Assembly: GCA_947501615.1 (NCBI GenBank)
Contig: CANMWK010000006.1
Span: 213,205 to 277,204, forward strand
From: an uncultured Tenacibaculum sp.
GTDB lineage: Bacteria > Bacteroidota > Bacteroidia > Flavobacteriales > Flavobacteriaceae
DNA length: 64,000 bases
Direction: 5' to 3'
Part shown: one piece after another, positions 38,101 to 47,400 of the stretch
Layout of the letters: the number at the start of each line of letters is the position of its first letter
How positions within the stretch are numbered: position 1 is the stretch's first letter
Notes under the pieces: generated by a model
What the model was told of the DNA's origin: nothing
Databases searched by the model: none
The model's input: only the letters and a program-made list of their open reading frames with translations
Program-made: the position numbers and the translations under genes

Positions 38101-41100
38101 ACGATTGCCGTTTTAAACTCTGGGAAATTCTCTAAATATTTAATTTCATTTTCTAGAATTTCTTTAGTCGCATCTATCTGTTGTTTTGTTATTTTAGAAA
38201 GATCAAACTCTTCTTTTATAATTTTCTCAGCAAAACTGTTAACATTCTCAACCTGATTATTTGTTGATTTTAATGCATCTGCATGCATTATTTGATTCAT
38301 TGTTACATCTGGTTTTACTACTTCAACTAATTTCTTTTGCGTAGCTCCTTTCTTGACTAAATTTGCTAAATCTCCTAAACTAACAATTCCAGTTATTATG
38401 CTTAACTGATTCATATAGTTTTGTAAAGAATCGTCTGTATTCTCAAATGCAGTAGCAGCAATACTTGATACTGAACTTATTTTATCAGCATAATAAATAA
38501 ATTTTCCAAATGTATTTAATGAAGCTGTACCTCCACTAGGTAAAAAAGCTAATAAATCTACAGCCGTTTGTATAATATCAGACTTTGTCTTTAAAGCATC
38601 TGTTTTACTCGCATAATGCAATGTAAATGCTGGAATAAAAATAGCTTGTGGATTATTGTTGGCATCTTTAGCCGTAAAAGGTTTTAATAAATTATTTTTT
38701 GAAATATTAATAAATGAAACCAATTGAAATGGTGATAGGTCTTCATCTTTTAAAGTCTTACTATTAAATAATCCCCACTTAATTTTTTGTCGAGCATTTA
38801 TTAAATTATCCTCTGTTATTTTAGTATCAACACTTTTATAAAAATCTTCTGCGTCATATAAAGCAATCCCATTAACGCCTTGAGCATTTGCTTCAATATC
38901 ACTCCAACCTCTTCTAAAAATATTCTGATAATCATTTTCGTAGGTAAAAAAGTTATCATGTAATGTTTTTAAATCGGCAAAAGTCATGGATTTTAAAACT
39001 TCTGGCGCGATGTTTTTCTGTAATTGTTTCACAAAATATTCTTGAGATCCAATAAATATTTTTCCGATAGATTTTACAATACTTTGTCTGTTATCTTCAC
39101 CGAAAATAAAAATCTCATCTTCTATATTATTGAATAATGCAAGCCATAACGGAACTGTATCTTTCTTAGGTATAGATGAATTCTTAGTTTGTATTTCCCA
39201 AGTGTAAGTAATGGTATCTTTTTCTAGTTTATGAAGTGCCTCGGTATACGATGCTTCGTTTTTAGAAATTGCCTCTAAAAGTCTTGCAACTTCTATCTCT
39301 TTTTCATCTGCTATTTCTCCACCACTTTTAGATGTTTTTAATATCTTTTTTATGGCTGCAATCTGTTTTTGTAGTGGTAAATCTCTTAACTCAAATTCAC
39401 TTGCTCTTGAAATACATTCGTATAACTCTTCATTTGTTTTAGCATCAAAATTGGTACTTAAACAAGCGATATTTGCTTCAGCTTTTGTATTTACAAAGGC
39501 AAATAGTTCAACTAAAAATTGCTGATAAAAATCGTATAATACAGCATTTGATTCCTTTAGACTTAAGTTATTTTTCCAACTTAAATATAACTCACTTGCT
39601 GGATTACCTAAATTTTCTTTATCCCATTTCCCGTAATTAAAACTAGCTTCTGATAGATCTCGTAAATCCCAATTGTTAAAAAACTTGGTAAACTCTTTAA
39701 AAATCTTAGGATATCTATTGTAAATCTCTGCAATTTTTACAATTAAGAATACTTCTCTTCTTTCGTTATGACTAATGGTATAACTATCTCTTCCAGCATT
39801 TGCTAGTAAATCTGCAAACCATTGGCTACCATCGCTATTGTAATATCCACTTAATAATTTTATCTCTCTATCGGTAATCTTTATTTGTCCTTCTCCTAAT
39901 ATCTTCTTCGGGTTTAAGAACTTTACGGATGTTATTAATGGTGTTGTAAACAGCCCTAATTTTTGAAACTTCTCTGAAACAATATTTAAAATCGGTTTAT
40001 CTTGACCTTTGTATTCTGGAATGGTTTCTCCATTAAATTTATAATTCTTCCAATGCCCTTTATCTATATCTGGTTCTCCATAAGGCAAGCCCATTACAAA
40101 TGATTTTTTCTTATCGTCTCTTATATCTGGGACTTGATAATTAAAATTATTGTAGCCTAAAAATTCATTATTTACAATGGATGCTCTATATTTTACCTCC
40201 TCTATTTTTCCTTCTGCATTTTTAACCTTTTTAGAAAAACCAATTAATGTACCTGGCACCACATTATTGTACACATCATTTGCTATACCATGGAAGAAAA
40301 TTGGTTTATATTCTCGTGACAACACAATTCGTTCCCCAGATGGTGTTAGGTATCCATAATAGTATTTTCCTTTGTATTTCTTTTTATTGATAGATAATAC
40401 TACTGGCATAGTATTGGTTACGCTTTGCGCATCTTCATCTTTATCAAATATTCCAAAACGCAACTTCGGATTATGAATTTCTTTCCAATGCACATAAGGT
40501 ATTTTATCTCCACCATCATAATCTAACAACCAACTTAATGTGGCTTCATCATAACCATAACTTTTTGATGAAAATGGATGTTTTAACTGAAATGCTCCAT
40601 GTCCTAATTCGTGAGCTACTGTGGTGGCATCTGCTCCACTATTCATATATACATAACCAAATTGCTTCCCTAAAGGCATAAATCCTTTTTCGCCACTTGT
40701 AGATGATTTCTTATCGGTAAGAATTACGTAATATGCATTTTCATTAAAATCATTTCTACTTTTAAGTGCTTTATTAATTTCTTCCTGTTGCTCAGTGTAC
40801 TTTTCTAAAAAGCCACTTTCACCACTTGCAATTGTTTTTTCAGGAACAATATTTTCTAAATCCTTAGTAAAATCATCAATTACCTTTATCTCTAATTTTA
40901 CTAAAGCTTTTTGATAAACATCTTCTAGTTTCTGCTTTATCTTTTGTGTATTGCTATTAGAAGCATTAACAAGCACTACAGCAACTTCTTTGATTTTTGC
41001 TTGATATTGAATAAAAGCACCTGCTACTTCATATTTTTCTTTTTGCTTGATAAGCGCTTGAGTTTCTATACTCTGATCGGTAAAAGTTCCTTGAAGTTCT

Positions 41101-43109
41101 AATGTGTAGGAATTAGCAGTACTATCTATTTTTTTTATCGCTATTCCATCTTTAGTTTTAAAGATAATATCTGATGCCTTTATATTGGTATCTGTGATCT
41201 TTAAATTCGCTATAATTTTTTCTGTTTGTCCGTTGGCTACTGCTTTATATGGAATGTAATAATCATCGTTTAACTTCTTGTAAAGATCTTTTGTAGCTTT
41301 ATCAGATTTCTTGTATGCATCAAAACCATACTGACTGTCTGGAGCATTTTCAAATGTTACGATCACTCCTTTTGCTGTAATTGCTGTTGCTTGACCTTGA
41401 TTATTTACTCCATTGGTATTTTCTGGATTGGTCGCACCTCCTTCTACTACTTCACCTGTTTTGGTTACATTTCCTTCTTCATCTACAGACCATGTTTGTC
41501 CGTTCGAATCTGTAATTACCTGATCTTGTCCGCCTGGTAATTCTACTATTTCCCCATTAGTTCCAATAACTATAATATCTCCATTGGGATCTACCTGAAC
41601 ATCTTCAACTACAAAATCGACTGTTGTGGGCTGCGAATTTGTAGTATCATTTACAAAAACATCATTTACATCACTAACACCTCCCCAAGTTGGGTCGTAT
41701 GTTGTGCGTATAACACCATCTGTTAATTGATAATCTTCATTAATTTTAATTGCATTGAATGTAACCGCTATTTTAGTATCCGCTAAATAAGGAACAACAA
41801 TAAATCCCTTTCCAGAAAACACACCATTTCCTCCTTGGATTTGTTTAACCGTTACTGGAAAATCTCCAGCAGTAAAAGTTTCGTTAATTCCTATATTTTG
41901 AAGTGGTTCAAGGTTTTTGATGTCAATTTCTGGAATAATACCACAATTATATGTTGCATCTTCATCCTTTCTTGGCATCGTAAATTGACTTATGGCACTA
42001 TACGAATATGCTTGTTGAAAATCATTTAATTCATTACAAGTACCTCCAACTCTAAACAAATAGGTTTTCCCTTGCTTTAGGTTTGAAATTTGAGCCTGAT
42101 TATTATACGTATATACATCAAACCATTCGGCATCTGCAATGTCTTCTCTTTTATATTGAACATGATATTTTTTATGCTCGAAGTTGCCTTGCCATGTAAT
42201 TTTAACGCTGTTACTAGATAATGCCTCTGATAAAATAAAATTAGGGGCATCACATTTATTCGTATACGTGAAATAATAAATTTCACTGTACCCTCCATTT
42301 TTGAATACTGAATTTTCTGAAATTCCTGTTAATGATTTTGCTCTAATACGCCAACCATATAATTTTTTAGGTAATAAAACAGGTTTACTGATATCGTACA
42401 GTAATGTTGTGTTTCGTAAGTTTTCTGTATAATAATTTGGTGATGCTAAAAAGGCCGCTTGCGGATCAATATTTCGATCCCAAATTTCACGTAATTCGAA
42501 ATCATAACTTACATTAGTTGCATTAGTATGTCTTGGGGTCCATTGAAAAATAATATTCATTGGATCTTTCGCTACCAATTGATCTCCTTTAAATGGAAGG
42601 TTTAAAAAAGGTGGATCATTTAAAATAATAAATACATCAGAACAACCTGTGGCTGGATTGTTTATTTGTTGATTGGTAATGACATCATACACTTCCCAAC
42701 AAATACTATATACACCTTCTGGTAAAGGTTTATTATAATCTTGGGGTGATATTCCTAGTAAATTATTAAGTTGAAAATATGCTCCTAATTCTAAATTAGT
42801 GAATTGTTGTAACACGCCTCCATTTAAAAATACCTGTGGTGCTCCTGAAACTACATCTCTAGATCGAATATCGAATCCATTACCTTTAATTCGTAATTTT
42901 AAACGTACTTGTCTATTATTTAAAACAACATCTGTAAGCAGTACATCTAGTCTAAACTTCACATTTGTAGCAGTAGTATAATCACTTAATTTTGAAGAAT
43001 ATGGTGGTAATACTGTTTGTGTTACTTGTACTGGGTATCTTTGCGCATGTATAGCAAAACACATACATATAAAGTACAATCTTATAATAAGGTTGATTTG
43101 TTTTTTCAT
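32193..43109 (-). CDS. Giant secreted multi-domain protein with tandem toxin-like modules
   Basis: A 3638-residue protein. The open frame begins at 43172, but MKKQINLI at 43109 is preferred: it gives a signal peptide (cut near CFAIHAQ) and sits one base after the upstream stop. Residues about 25-280 and 285-370 are beta-rich and fibronectin-III-like. A zinc-protease motif HELGH lies at 833-837. Residues 900-1600 are mostly helical and unassigned, with a hydrophobic patch near 1530-1600. From about 1710 on there are caspase-like modules (H1724/C1767, H2108/C2149, H2721/C2762), a ParB/Srx-like DGMHR (1934-1938), two GNAT-like segments, an EndoU-like domain and two ADP-ribosyltransferase-like domains. 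A recurring helical linker separates several of them. No type IX sorting domain is at the C-terminus. The overall layout recalls large flavobacterial proteins annotated with TANFOR/fibronectin domains; this comparison is from memory. Confidence 0.85.
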   Translation of the reverse strand: MKKQINLIIRLYFICMCFAIHAQRYPVQVTQTVLPPYSSKLSDYTTATNVKFRLDVLLTDVVLNNRQVRLKLRIKGNGFDIRSRDVVSGAPQVFLNGGVLQQFTNLELGAYFQLNNLLGISPQDYNKPLPEGVYSICWEVYDVITNQQINNPATGCSDVFIILNDPPFLNLPFKGDQLVAKDPMNIIFQWTPRHTNATNVSYDFELREIWDRNIDPQAAFLASPNYYTENLRNTTLLYDISKPVLLPKKLYGWRIRAKSLTGISENSVFKNGGYSEIYYFTYTNKCDAPNFILSEALSSNSVKITWQGNFEHKKYHVQYKREDIADAEWFDVYTYNNQAQISNLKQGKTYLFRVGGTCNELNDFQQAYSYSAISQFTMPRKDEDATYNCGIIPEIDIKNLEPLQNIGINETFTAGDFPVTVKQIQGGNGVFSGKGFIVVPYLADTKIAVTFNAIKINEDYQLTDGVIRTTYDPTWGGVSDVNDVFVNDTTNSQPTTVDFVVEDVQVDPNGDIIVIGTNGEIVELPGGQDQVITDSNGQTWSVDEEGNVTKTGEVVEGGATNPENTNGVNNQGQATAITAKGVIVTFENAPDSQYGFDAYKKSDKATKDLYKKLNDDYYIPYKAVANGQTEKIIANLKITDTNIKASDIIFKTKDGIAIKKIDSTANSYTLELQGTFTDQSIETQALIKQKEKYEVAGAFIQYQAKIKEVAVVLVNASNSNTQKIKQKLEDVYQKALVKLEIKVIDDFTKDLENIVPEKTIASGESGFLEKYTEQQEEINKALKSRNDFNENAYYVILTDKKSSTSGEKGFMPLGKQFGYVYMNSGADATTVAHELGHGAFQLKHPFSSKSYGYDEATLSWLLDYDGGDKIPYVHWKEIHNPKLRFGIFDKDEDAQSVTNTMPVVLSINKKKYKGKYYYGYLTPSGERIVLSREYKPIFFHGIANDVYNNVVPGTLIGFSKKVKNAEGKIEEVKYRASIVNNEFLGYNNFNYQVPDIRDDKKKSFVMGLPYGEPDIDKGHWKNYKFNGETIPEYKGQDKPILNIVSEKFQKLGLFTTPLITSVKFLNPKKILGEGQIKITDREIKLLSGYYNSDGSQWFADLLANAGRDSYTISHNERREVFLIVKIAEIYNRYPKIFKEFTKFFNNWDLRDLSEASFNYGKWDKENLGNPASELYLSWKNNLSLKESNAVLYDFYQQFLVELFAFVNTKAEANIACLSTNFDAKTNEELYECISRASEFELRDLPLQKQIAAIKKILKTSKSGGEIADEKEIEVARLLEAISKNEASYTEALHKLEKDTITYTWEIQTKNSSIPKKDTVPLWLALFNNIEDEIFIFGEDNRQSIVKSIGKIFIGSQEYFVKQLQKNIAPEVLKSMTFADLKTLHDNFFTYENDYQNIFRRGWSDIEANAQGVNGIALYDAEDFYKSVDTKITEDNLINARQKIKWGLFNSKTLKDEDLSPFQLVSFINISKNNLLKPFTAKDANNNPQAIFIPAFTLHYASKTDALKTKSDIIQTAVDLLAFLPSGGTASLNTFGKFIYYADKISSVSSIAATAFENTDDSLQNYMNQLSIITGIVSLGDLANLVKKGATQKKLVEVVKPDVTMNQIMHADALKSTNNQVENVNSFAEKIIKEEFDLSKITKQQIDATKEILENEIKYLENFPEFKTAIVREAIAKVDKLGLEKLNITSKSVVDANLVSKDEIIKSLVELNNKNNDGFIDIVIHGEADKFILDLPDGVQELTASNLVDYIKNEKAYKGVTNFRLLTCANIELAKDFARLLPEGYTVRATDDIVRVHVDGGVTTIPREGNSPLHEWKDFKKNKDGIVSETSAKAPEVPKAMHADDFVQLGGNKAKKYKHIRIVPEGKPYPEDFVDVKISTLDPIHPPSRNSQPDDIIEKLIRTIKEDGFKVVEPGGLINPIRVIQLPDGKNIIMDGMHRVEAIKQIGEDHAPVLFTTYKKLEESVEKGMGIALLENVYYALHIGKRTGYYKGAWMPEIPNMKKWKRNEILEDVNDFMKKEFPDLADSKEGLLASLKEIVPTDELKKVFENEFKDNLKELKRFSEDPNLIDAWGIEKNVFKKNISAFPENLDFTGYNFNTGDEFIDVIIHSNSKGEFVIRVEGTEKIVSTKDLAKIIDKIPIDKKIRLLSCNTDKAAIEFSKVTSRSFYASDGVVKLYPDGTVVHDTPFKKYQRGARSDLEEDFIKPNLEPGTGKPLELGRKFEDISKDLKLLFGNKSNNVFDKIKDLEIINKKLDRLLKDFKELDGNSVKVIGERLELIDAWAVLDDIYLVNSEKKAIRKNISVLEEVEEHVSVGGGYNTWIASDAGKNKRLWTEVKLSAEFNFQKNKARNCMIKLFGGEEIGVARVEYSDVEKMLEFDVSVPNYLQSQGVTSTFIKESITKYPNATVIKDEYIASSRYDGGEPATLTAFKRELAKPGVTEQDAAFLTQSGRVYKKNGFNGVPDVLVNTPDRVVIKYGLGNSNHIPVNDVSTKVDHTSKHTLAVIHNKEGFKKITRTFNGKEYNLQGFKGVHTERALKEYTQKNGGSYAIKNIKVDENGVYRGIPILYVHDEEYVKVTSIYFRYLKGKGTNRLGGESTFFPRDWSDETIKENVVHAITNNHGVLIRQDGTSNPELLFGFSKDGKIEIRFKLKPNGTIGTYYPVPKKELKKLPNITSHATTNDVEKLLKEVLEANAGAFPKNIDLSGYQLGTNNDGVIDVIVHSNDKGEFLMHIEGQTKIVSAYTLAKLFDKIPKDQKIRLLSCNSHEAAIAVSRLTDRAFYASEGIVKLYPDGTVVHKQPFREYHKGARSDLGEIPPNTKHGKGRPIELGKLSGSPDDISRVFGKKAKKVRGKIEALDVKEAEVLLKDLESTSKETINIFIKNPDFIESWATMYHIGLERLARLDTESLDNVSKILDKVGGYKNWLTSDYGIEKRIWKKIEVLGDELHVTKLNGLREKFGKVRSYYVDENQSIKAVSFTVYLPFYLEKQGIGSEFVRLSLEKYKPDQVQFSWEKNPKSYQRGASVSFIKFKELMETYKDKVKAALGTPGGKVMQKFEYGKVLDVKESNKTVIATFGKERKKLGDISKLFGDYSQAIAKKIDELELPNNGEEFLEDFRGASKEVIDQIGKDPVLIESWKLILDKSNRKNIDFLRFFTEEYPVNSLKTRMEDEAELLKRKFPNMSIYELTVINCYTMHRVRELNKALREIDEIPLKKFIEAYANTLEKSLIKLPNYTKDSYRGTHFSKATLNKYKKAFENKTLVLEKSFGSSSKEKGIAESFVGRSRLKDNFRVLFTFDSKKGVDIEDISGYGPTFHDPDLTEAEVVHLRNTSYYVTDYTESSDSEGFIVYITLSDELKAPVKQGGKNSDLIQEVFGNSGKAINQKIKELDFSKEEAENLIKDFQKASKEVIKEVSKDPDLINGWKLMNERKSPNRTDLDFLKLFKYDNFMVSWYAVLKLPASAIRVNPNIPVEELAIVHYMTSYSSSINEPLRGVSDLTEEIIVFEKTLNKALNRYPKYTEITYRGATLEKEILKKYKKAYNDKTEIKEDAFTFSSKDISAAEFYLEKEIKRGKTRVFFTIRGKNGVDIEKSSAGGPSYMIIEGDQEVLFKSKTKFKVVGYKPKINKALKKIVYITLEEL
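32196..32687 (-). other. ADP-ribosyltransferase-like domain 2 of the giant
   Basis: Residues about 3475-3638, the C-terminal end. R-S-E type elements are visible: YRG with R3523, FSS with S3553-S3554, and GDQEVLF with E3605. In the usual ExE motif the first Glu is Asp3603 here. If active, it would transfer ADP-ribose from NAD to a target. Confidence 0.6.
33045..33542 (-). other. ADP-ribosyltransferase-like domain 1 of the giant
   Basis: Residues about 3190-3355. It contains YRG (R3239), FGSSSKE (Ser 3268-3270) and TEAEVV with E3320-x-E3322, the complete R-S-ExE pattern of arginine-type ADP-ribosyltransferase toxins. Strand order and spacing match domain 2, so the two are paralogous. Confidence 0.7.
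33993..34355 (-). other. GNAT-like segment 2 of the giant
   Basis: Residues about 2919-3039, from GGYKNWLTSD to the FIKFKELM segment. EKQGIGSEF (near 2989) after a hydrophobic strand resembles the acetyl-CoA-binding Q/RxxGxG/A loop of GNAT acetyltransferases. It is similar to segment 1 at 35811-36167. The family call is tentative. Confidence 0.4.
34674..34979 (-). other. Caspase-like H...C module 3 of the giant
   Basis: Residues about 2711-2812. DVIVHSN (H2721) and RLLSCNS (C2762) are spaced like a His-Cys dyad in caspase-fold/C80-type peptidases. The end is DGTVVHKQPFREYHKGARSDL. It is nearly a copy of module 2. Confidence 0.55.
35118..35687 (-). other. EndoU-like nuclease domain of the giant
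   Basis: Residues about 2475-2664. Features include several His (VDHTSKHTLAVIH, GVHTERALKEY with H2531), then ESTFFPRDWSDETIKENV (W2603), and a terminal dGxIeI...GTIGTYYP pattern. These recall bacterial EndoU toxins, which cleave RNA. The catalytic triad is not assigned with certainty. Confidence 0.5.
35811..36167 (-). other. GNAT-like segment 1 of the giant
   Basis: Residues about 2315-2433, GGYNTWIASDAG to FKREL. LQSQGVTSTFI (near 2389) corresponds to the QGIGSEF loop of segment 2 but with Thr-Ser in place of Gly-Ser, so cofactor binding may be weakened. Confidence 0.4.
36510..36818 (-). other. Caspase-like H...C module 2 of the giant
   Basis: Residues about 2098-2200. DVIIHSN (H2108) and RLLSCNT (C2149), 41 residues apart, are followed by FYASDGVVKLYPDGTVVH and RGARSDL. 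It shares most positions with module 3. Confidence 0.55.
37215..37517 (-). other. ParB/Srx-like domain of the giant
   Basis: Residues about 1865-1965. VDVKISTLDP opens the domain, followed by a helix, then GLINPIRVIQLPDGK and IIMDGMHRVEAIKQIG with H1937. The DGxHR signature and preceding strand are those of ParB/sulfiredoxin-type nucleotide-binding or nuclease domains, also found in polymorphic toxins. Confidence 0.65.
37638..37967 (-). other. Caspase-like H...C module 1 of the giant
   Basis: Residues about 1715-1824. DIVIHGEAD (H1724) and RLLTCANIE (C1767), 43 residues apart, resemble the HG and C elements of C80/caspase-fold peptidases such as toxin self-processing domains. It is more divergent from modules 2 and 3 than they are from each other. 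Confidence 0.5.
40464..40772 (-). other. Zincin-like metalloprotease core of the giant
   Basis: Residues about 780-882. TTVAHELGHGAFQLKHPF supplies H833, E834 and H837, with a third His at 844 (HExGH-x6-H). This is close to, but one residue longer than, the metzincin spacing. A Met-turn was not identified. It may process the protein itself or a target. Confidence 0.6.
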
Positions 43110-43110
43110 C

Positions 43111-44481
43111 TTAAGGCAATTTTTGAATTTTGATATCGCAAGAGATATATGAGTTCGTATCATTTGCAACAAACTGCTTAATTTTTATTGCTCCTTTTCT
43201 ACCATCTTCTGTTTGAAACAACACAATTCTAGGTACATTAGCGTCATCAAAATGAAGCAATCCTTCAGGAGTTTCTGTAAGGGTTAAATTTTGTAATGGT
43301 TGATCGTTTGACATAGCATCGAACTGTGCTACCGAAAAACGAACTCCACAATTACAATTTTCTATCGTATTTATATATTTGGTTTTTGATGCATTAGGAA
43401 TTGTTACAAAACCATTAGTATCCGCTTCAGTTGGACTTACAAATTTGTTGAAACTAAAAGCACTACTTAAACCTAGAAACACCAAATCAATTTTACTTCC
43501 GTTATCTACTGTAACTTCATTCGCTGTTAAAGTTTTTCGTAATTCACTGGAAAAAAACGCACCAATAGCATTCGTATTATGTGCAATGTTAATTCCTAAT
43601 TGAACATCTTCAAAAATTCGGAGTTTGGTATCTGGTAAAACAGTTATTGTTCGTGTACGTGATTTTGTTTCTTTTCCATTAGAAGCTTCTAAAGTAATCG
43701 AATGTGTGCCTGGCGTTGTAAAAACTACACTAGGATGCTCTTCGGTACTTGTCGTTGGATTACCTCCTGAAAATGTCCATAAATAAGTAAGTGCGCTAGT
43801 TGATTTATTGTTCAGTGTAATATTTACTGGTGCTTGTTCGTCATCATCAAAAGCAGCAATATCCCAATCAAAATCAACTTCTAGTCCTGGTAGTACTTCT
43901 ATGGTTTTTGTTTGTTCTAAGGTTTCAAACCCATTAGAAACTTCTAATTTTATTTGATGTATGCCTACGGAAGTAAACTTTATGTTTTCTGGATTTCTTG
44001 CTGTTGAAGTCGCTGGTGTTCCTCCCTCAAAAGACCATGAATATGTTAAATTATTACCAACAGTTTCATTATTGATTTTCACGATAACAGGTGAAAAATT
44101 ATTTTCTATAACTTCTGAAGAAAAATCAATATTTATAGCTTCTAAAACAGTAATTTCTTTTTCAAAAACATCTTCTTCTCCATCTACATTTGTCGCTTTT
44201 AACGCTATTGTATATGTTCCTGGCTCATTATAAATAACTGTTTGTGGGTTCTTTTCAGATGAAGTAGTTATGTTACCACCTTCGAAAGTCCATTCGTACT
44301 CATCTCCTCCTTCTGTTGTATTAGATACTTTAATACCTACAGGTACAGATTGATCTCCGTTAACAAACGTAACATCAAATGACGACTTTACTACTATTGC
44401 AGTTTCTTCATAACATGAGGTAACTAAAAACACTGCAAAAACGAATACAAAAAAATTAAATTTAAGGGATAATGTTTTCAT
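43111..44481 (-). CDS. PKD-repeat lipoprotein
   Basis: A 456-residue exported lipoprotein with lipobox LVTSC (Cys23). Three PKD-type Ig-like repeats follow (about residues 35-115, 115-197 and 198-282), each with the W(T/S)F(E/S)GG ... (G)T(Y/H)xI xLxA/VxN pattern. The last 170 residues are a separate domain with cysteines in ENCNCGVRF and end PLENLTL-like strands; I do not recognise it. It follows the SprB-repeat protein by 6 bases and precedes the giant by one. Probably surface-exposed and adhesive or structural. Confidence 0.85.
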   Translation of the reverse strand: MKTLSLKFNFFVFVFAVFLVTSCYEETAIVVKSSFDVTFVNGDQSVPVGIKVSNTTEGGDEYEWTFEGGNITTSSEKNPQTVIYNEPGTYTIALKATNVDGEEDVFEKEITVLEAINIDFSSEVIENNFSPVIVKINNETVGNNLTYSWSFEGGTPATSTARNPENIKFTSVGIHQIKLEVSNGFETLEQTKTIEVLPGLEVDFDWDIAAFDDDEQAPVNITLNNKSTSALTYLWTFSGGNPTTSTEEHPSVVFTTPGTHSITLEASNGKETKSRTRTITVLPDTKLRIFEDVQLGINIAHNTNAIGAFFSSELRKTLTANEVTVDNGSKIDLVFLGLSSAFSFNKFVSPTEADTNGFVTIPNASKTKYINTIENCNCGVRFSVAQFDAMSNDQPLQNLTLTETPEGLLHFDDANVPRIVLFQTEDGRKGAIKIKQFVANDTNSYISCDIKIQKLP

Positions 44482-44487
44482 TTTTAT

Positions 44488-47400
44488 TTAGTTTACTATC
44501 ATTCTTTTTACCTGTGTTTGTTTTGGTGTCTCTAAAACAACGATGTACATTCCTGATGACATGGGTACATTATAAGCTGTTTCATGTTCATCTAACACAT
44601 CAGAAACTTCATGCTTTTTCATTAACTCTCCTTGTAAATTGAATATGCGTACAGAAATTTGACTAGGATCTGCTAGTTTAACATAGGTGCTAAAAATTCC
44701 AGAATTTGGATTAGGTGAAATTGTAAACGATTCTATAAAAGGTAAATTTTCAGTTTCTTCATCTAGTATAGCATCAGTTTCTTCAATAACAATGGTTTTA
44801 TACGTCGTTTGAGAACAATCTCCTTGATTAGACTTTAGACCGATTTCATAACTAGCGGCTATTGTAAATTTTACAACAATTGAATTTGCTCTTTCTTCAA
44901 CCATTGTAATATTCTCTGGTAAAATCCACTCAAAGGATTCTGGGCTATGGTCACTTCCATTAAAAATCACTACTTCTTCATTTACAAAAGCTTGAGATGA
45001 CATGATAAGTTCTGCATCAATATTTAAATCACTATATGAAATACGAATGGTATCTGTGGCAGTACATCCTTCCTTAGATGTTGCCGTAACTGTATACTCT
45101 CCTTGTTCAGTAACGCTAACCTCAGCGTTTGTATTTGAAAACCCATTATCAGAAGTCCATAAATATGTAGCTTCAGCATCATCTATCCCTCCATTTAAAA
45201 CAAAAGATTGTCCATTACATAACGTTTTATCTTCTCCTAAATCAATTGTAATTTCTTCAGGATTTTCTAGGGTAAATTCTACAAATGCTTTACACCCTTT
45301 TGCATCTTCAAGAGAAAAAACATAAGACCCTTCTTTCAAATTTGATAGTGTTGTTGAAGTTTCTCCAGTATCCCAAGAATAGGTATATGGCGTTGCTCCT
45401 CCAGTAATTTGTAATTGAATTTCACCATCATTTCCATTAAAACATGTCGGATCTTTTTGTACTAGCGGTGTTATTTTTAAACCTCCTGGGGGATTTAAGG
45501 TAATATTCCCTGTAGCTTGACAACCTCTTGCATCTGTAACAAAAACAAAATAATTTGTAGCAATCAAATTGGTAGCTGTAGCTGTAGTTTGTTGATTGGA
45601 CCACTCAATGGTATATGGAGCGATACCTCCAAAAATTTCAACAGTAGCTGTTCCATTATTACCTGTTTCACATGAAATTTCAGTTGCTGTTAATGAAACT
45701 CTTAATAGTTCTGGTTCTTCGAAAGTGAATAATTCATCTATTGAGGTTATCAAATTAAGACTACTATATTCTCCTATAATTACCCCTCTACTATCTTCTA
45801 CATTTAATGCATAATTTCCATCAGAAACATCAGAAAGAATTGAACTGTTTACTCCTAAATCTTCATAAACTCCTGCATCGTTTTGTTTTTTCCATGTGTA
45901 TATATATGGATTTCCAGAAGTAAAAGGTAGACCTCCTGTAACTACTACTTTTAAGGCTCCATCAGAAAATGGATTGTTAAATGTATTATTTTGATGACAT
46001 GAAATTGGTTTTTCAACACTAATAGTAGCCTCAATCGGATCGTATAATATAAACTCTTCATCAATACGTGTACATCCATCTTTTGTATTTGCTAATGGAT
46101 AGTTTGCATCTTCTACAGTTAAATAATAGTTCCCTTTAGGAACAGCATTTAAAATAATTTCGTAATTGTTATTTATAAACTGTGCTGTTGTTTGCGCATT
46201 TAATAAACTCCCAAATTCATCTTGCCAATAATAAGTATAAGCTCCTAAACTAGTTGGTGTCCCTCCTTCAATAACGGCTTTAATCCAACCATCACTAGCA
46301 TCTTTTGTTGAAGGTGTTGCAAACTCAGAAAATGTAATACTTAATGCTTGTCTAGGTTCCTCAATATTAACATCAATTTTAGCTTTACAATTCCTATCAT
46401 CTCTAACTGTTAATCTATATGTTCCCTTTGGTAAATCACTTATAAATGCGTCAGTCCTTCCATCTTCCCATTCATAACGATACGGAGCTGTTCCTCCTTT
46501 AGCCTTTGCTTCTATCCAACCATCACTTCCTCCAATACAATAGGCATGCTGTAATTTTATATCTATTTCTAATAATTCAGGTTCGTCTATATCCTGTGTA
46601 ACATCCTTTGCTTCAAATAATATATTATTTCGATATTCTCCTAGAACAATTCCGTTAGCATCTTCAATATTTACTGCGTAGTTTCCTTCACCTAAACCAG
46701 AAGCAATATTGGTAGTTTGTGAGGTCAATTCTGTCCATACACCCGGACTTGTTTCTTTTTTCCAAGTATAATAATACTGAAATCCGTTGTTTTGATTGGC
46801 TTGTAATTTTACTCCTCCTTCAGCAATTACCTCTAATGCGCCATCTTCATATGCATCTCCATGAATATTGGTACCATTACAAGAAATTGGTTGATGTATT
46901 TTAATTCTTGCTCGTAAAGGTTCTGGATCATTTAAAGTATATGCACTTTTAATAATGGTACAACTAGGTTTATCTATTGCTAAAGGATAATTTTTATCTT
47001 GGATAGTTAAATGATATGTATCTTCTCCTAATCCTGTTAATGTTAACACATTTCCTGATACTGTTACTTGACTTACTAAGTCATTATCATTGTTATCTTT
47101 CCATACATAAGAATATTCACCAGAGTCTAGTGGTGTTCCTCCTGTTATTGTAGCCTCTAACCATCCATTTGTAGCACCAGCGAAGGTAGGCTCAAAAAAT
47201 TGATATGTTATTTTTAAAGGATTATCTGGCTCTTCTATTACTATAGTTTCCTCTGCCTTACACCCTTTATCGTCAATTACTGTGATCGTGTAACTCCCTG
47301 CTGTTAAACCATCAATATCTTCGTCAGTTTTTTTATTACTCCATTCTATGTTATAATCTCCTGTTCCTCCTGTAATAGTTACATCTATTGCTCCATCTGT

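Noticed and set aside
43110..43172. The longer start of the giant frame (MLQMIRTHISL...)
   Set aside because: It overlaps the PKD lipoprotein gene, pushes the signal peptide inward by 21 residues, and the ATG at 43109 sits one base after the upstream stop as in the rest of the operon.
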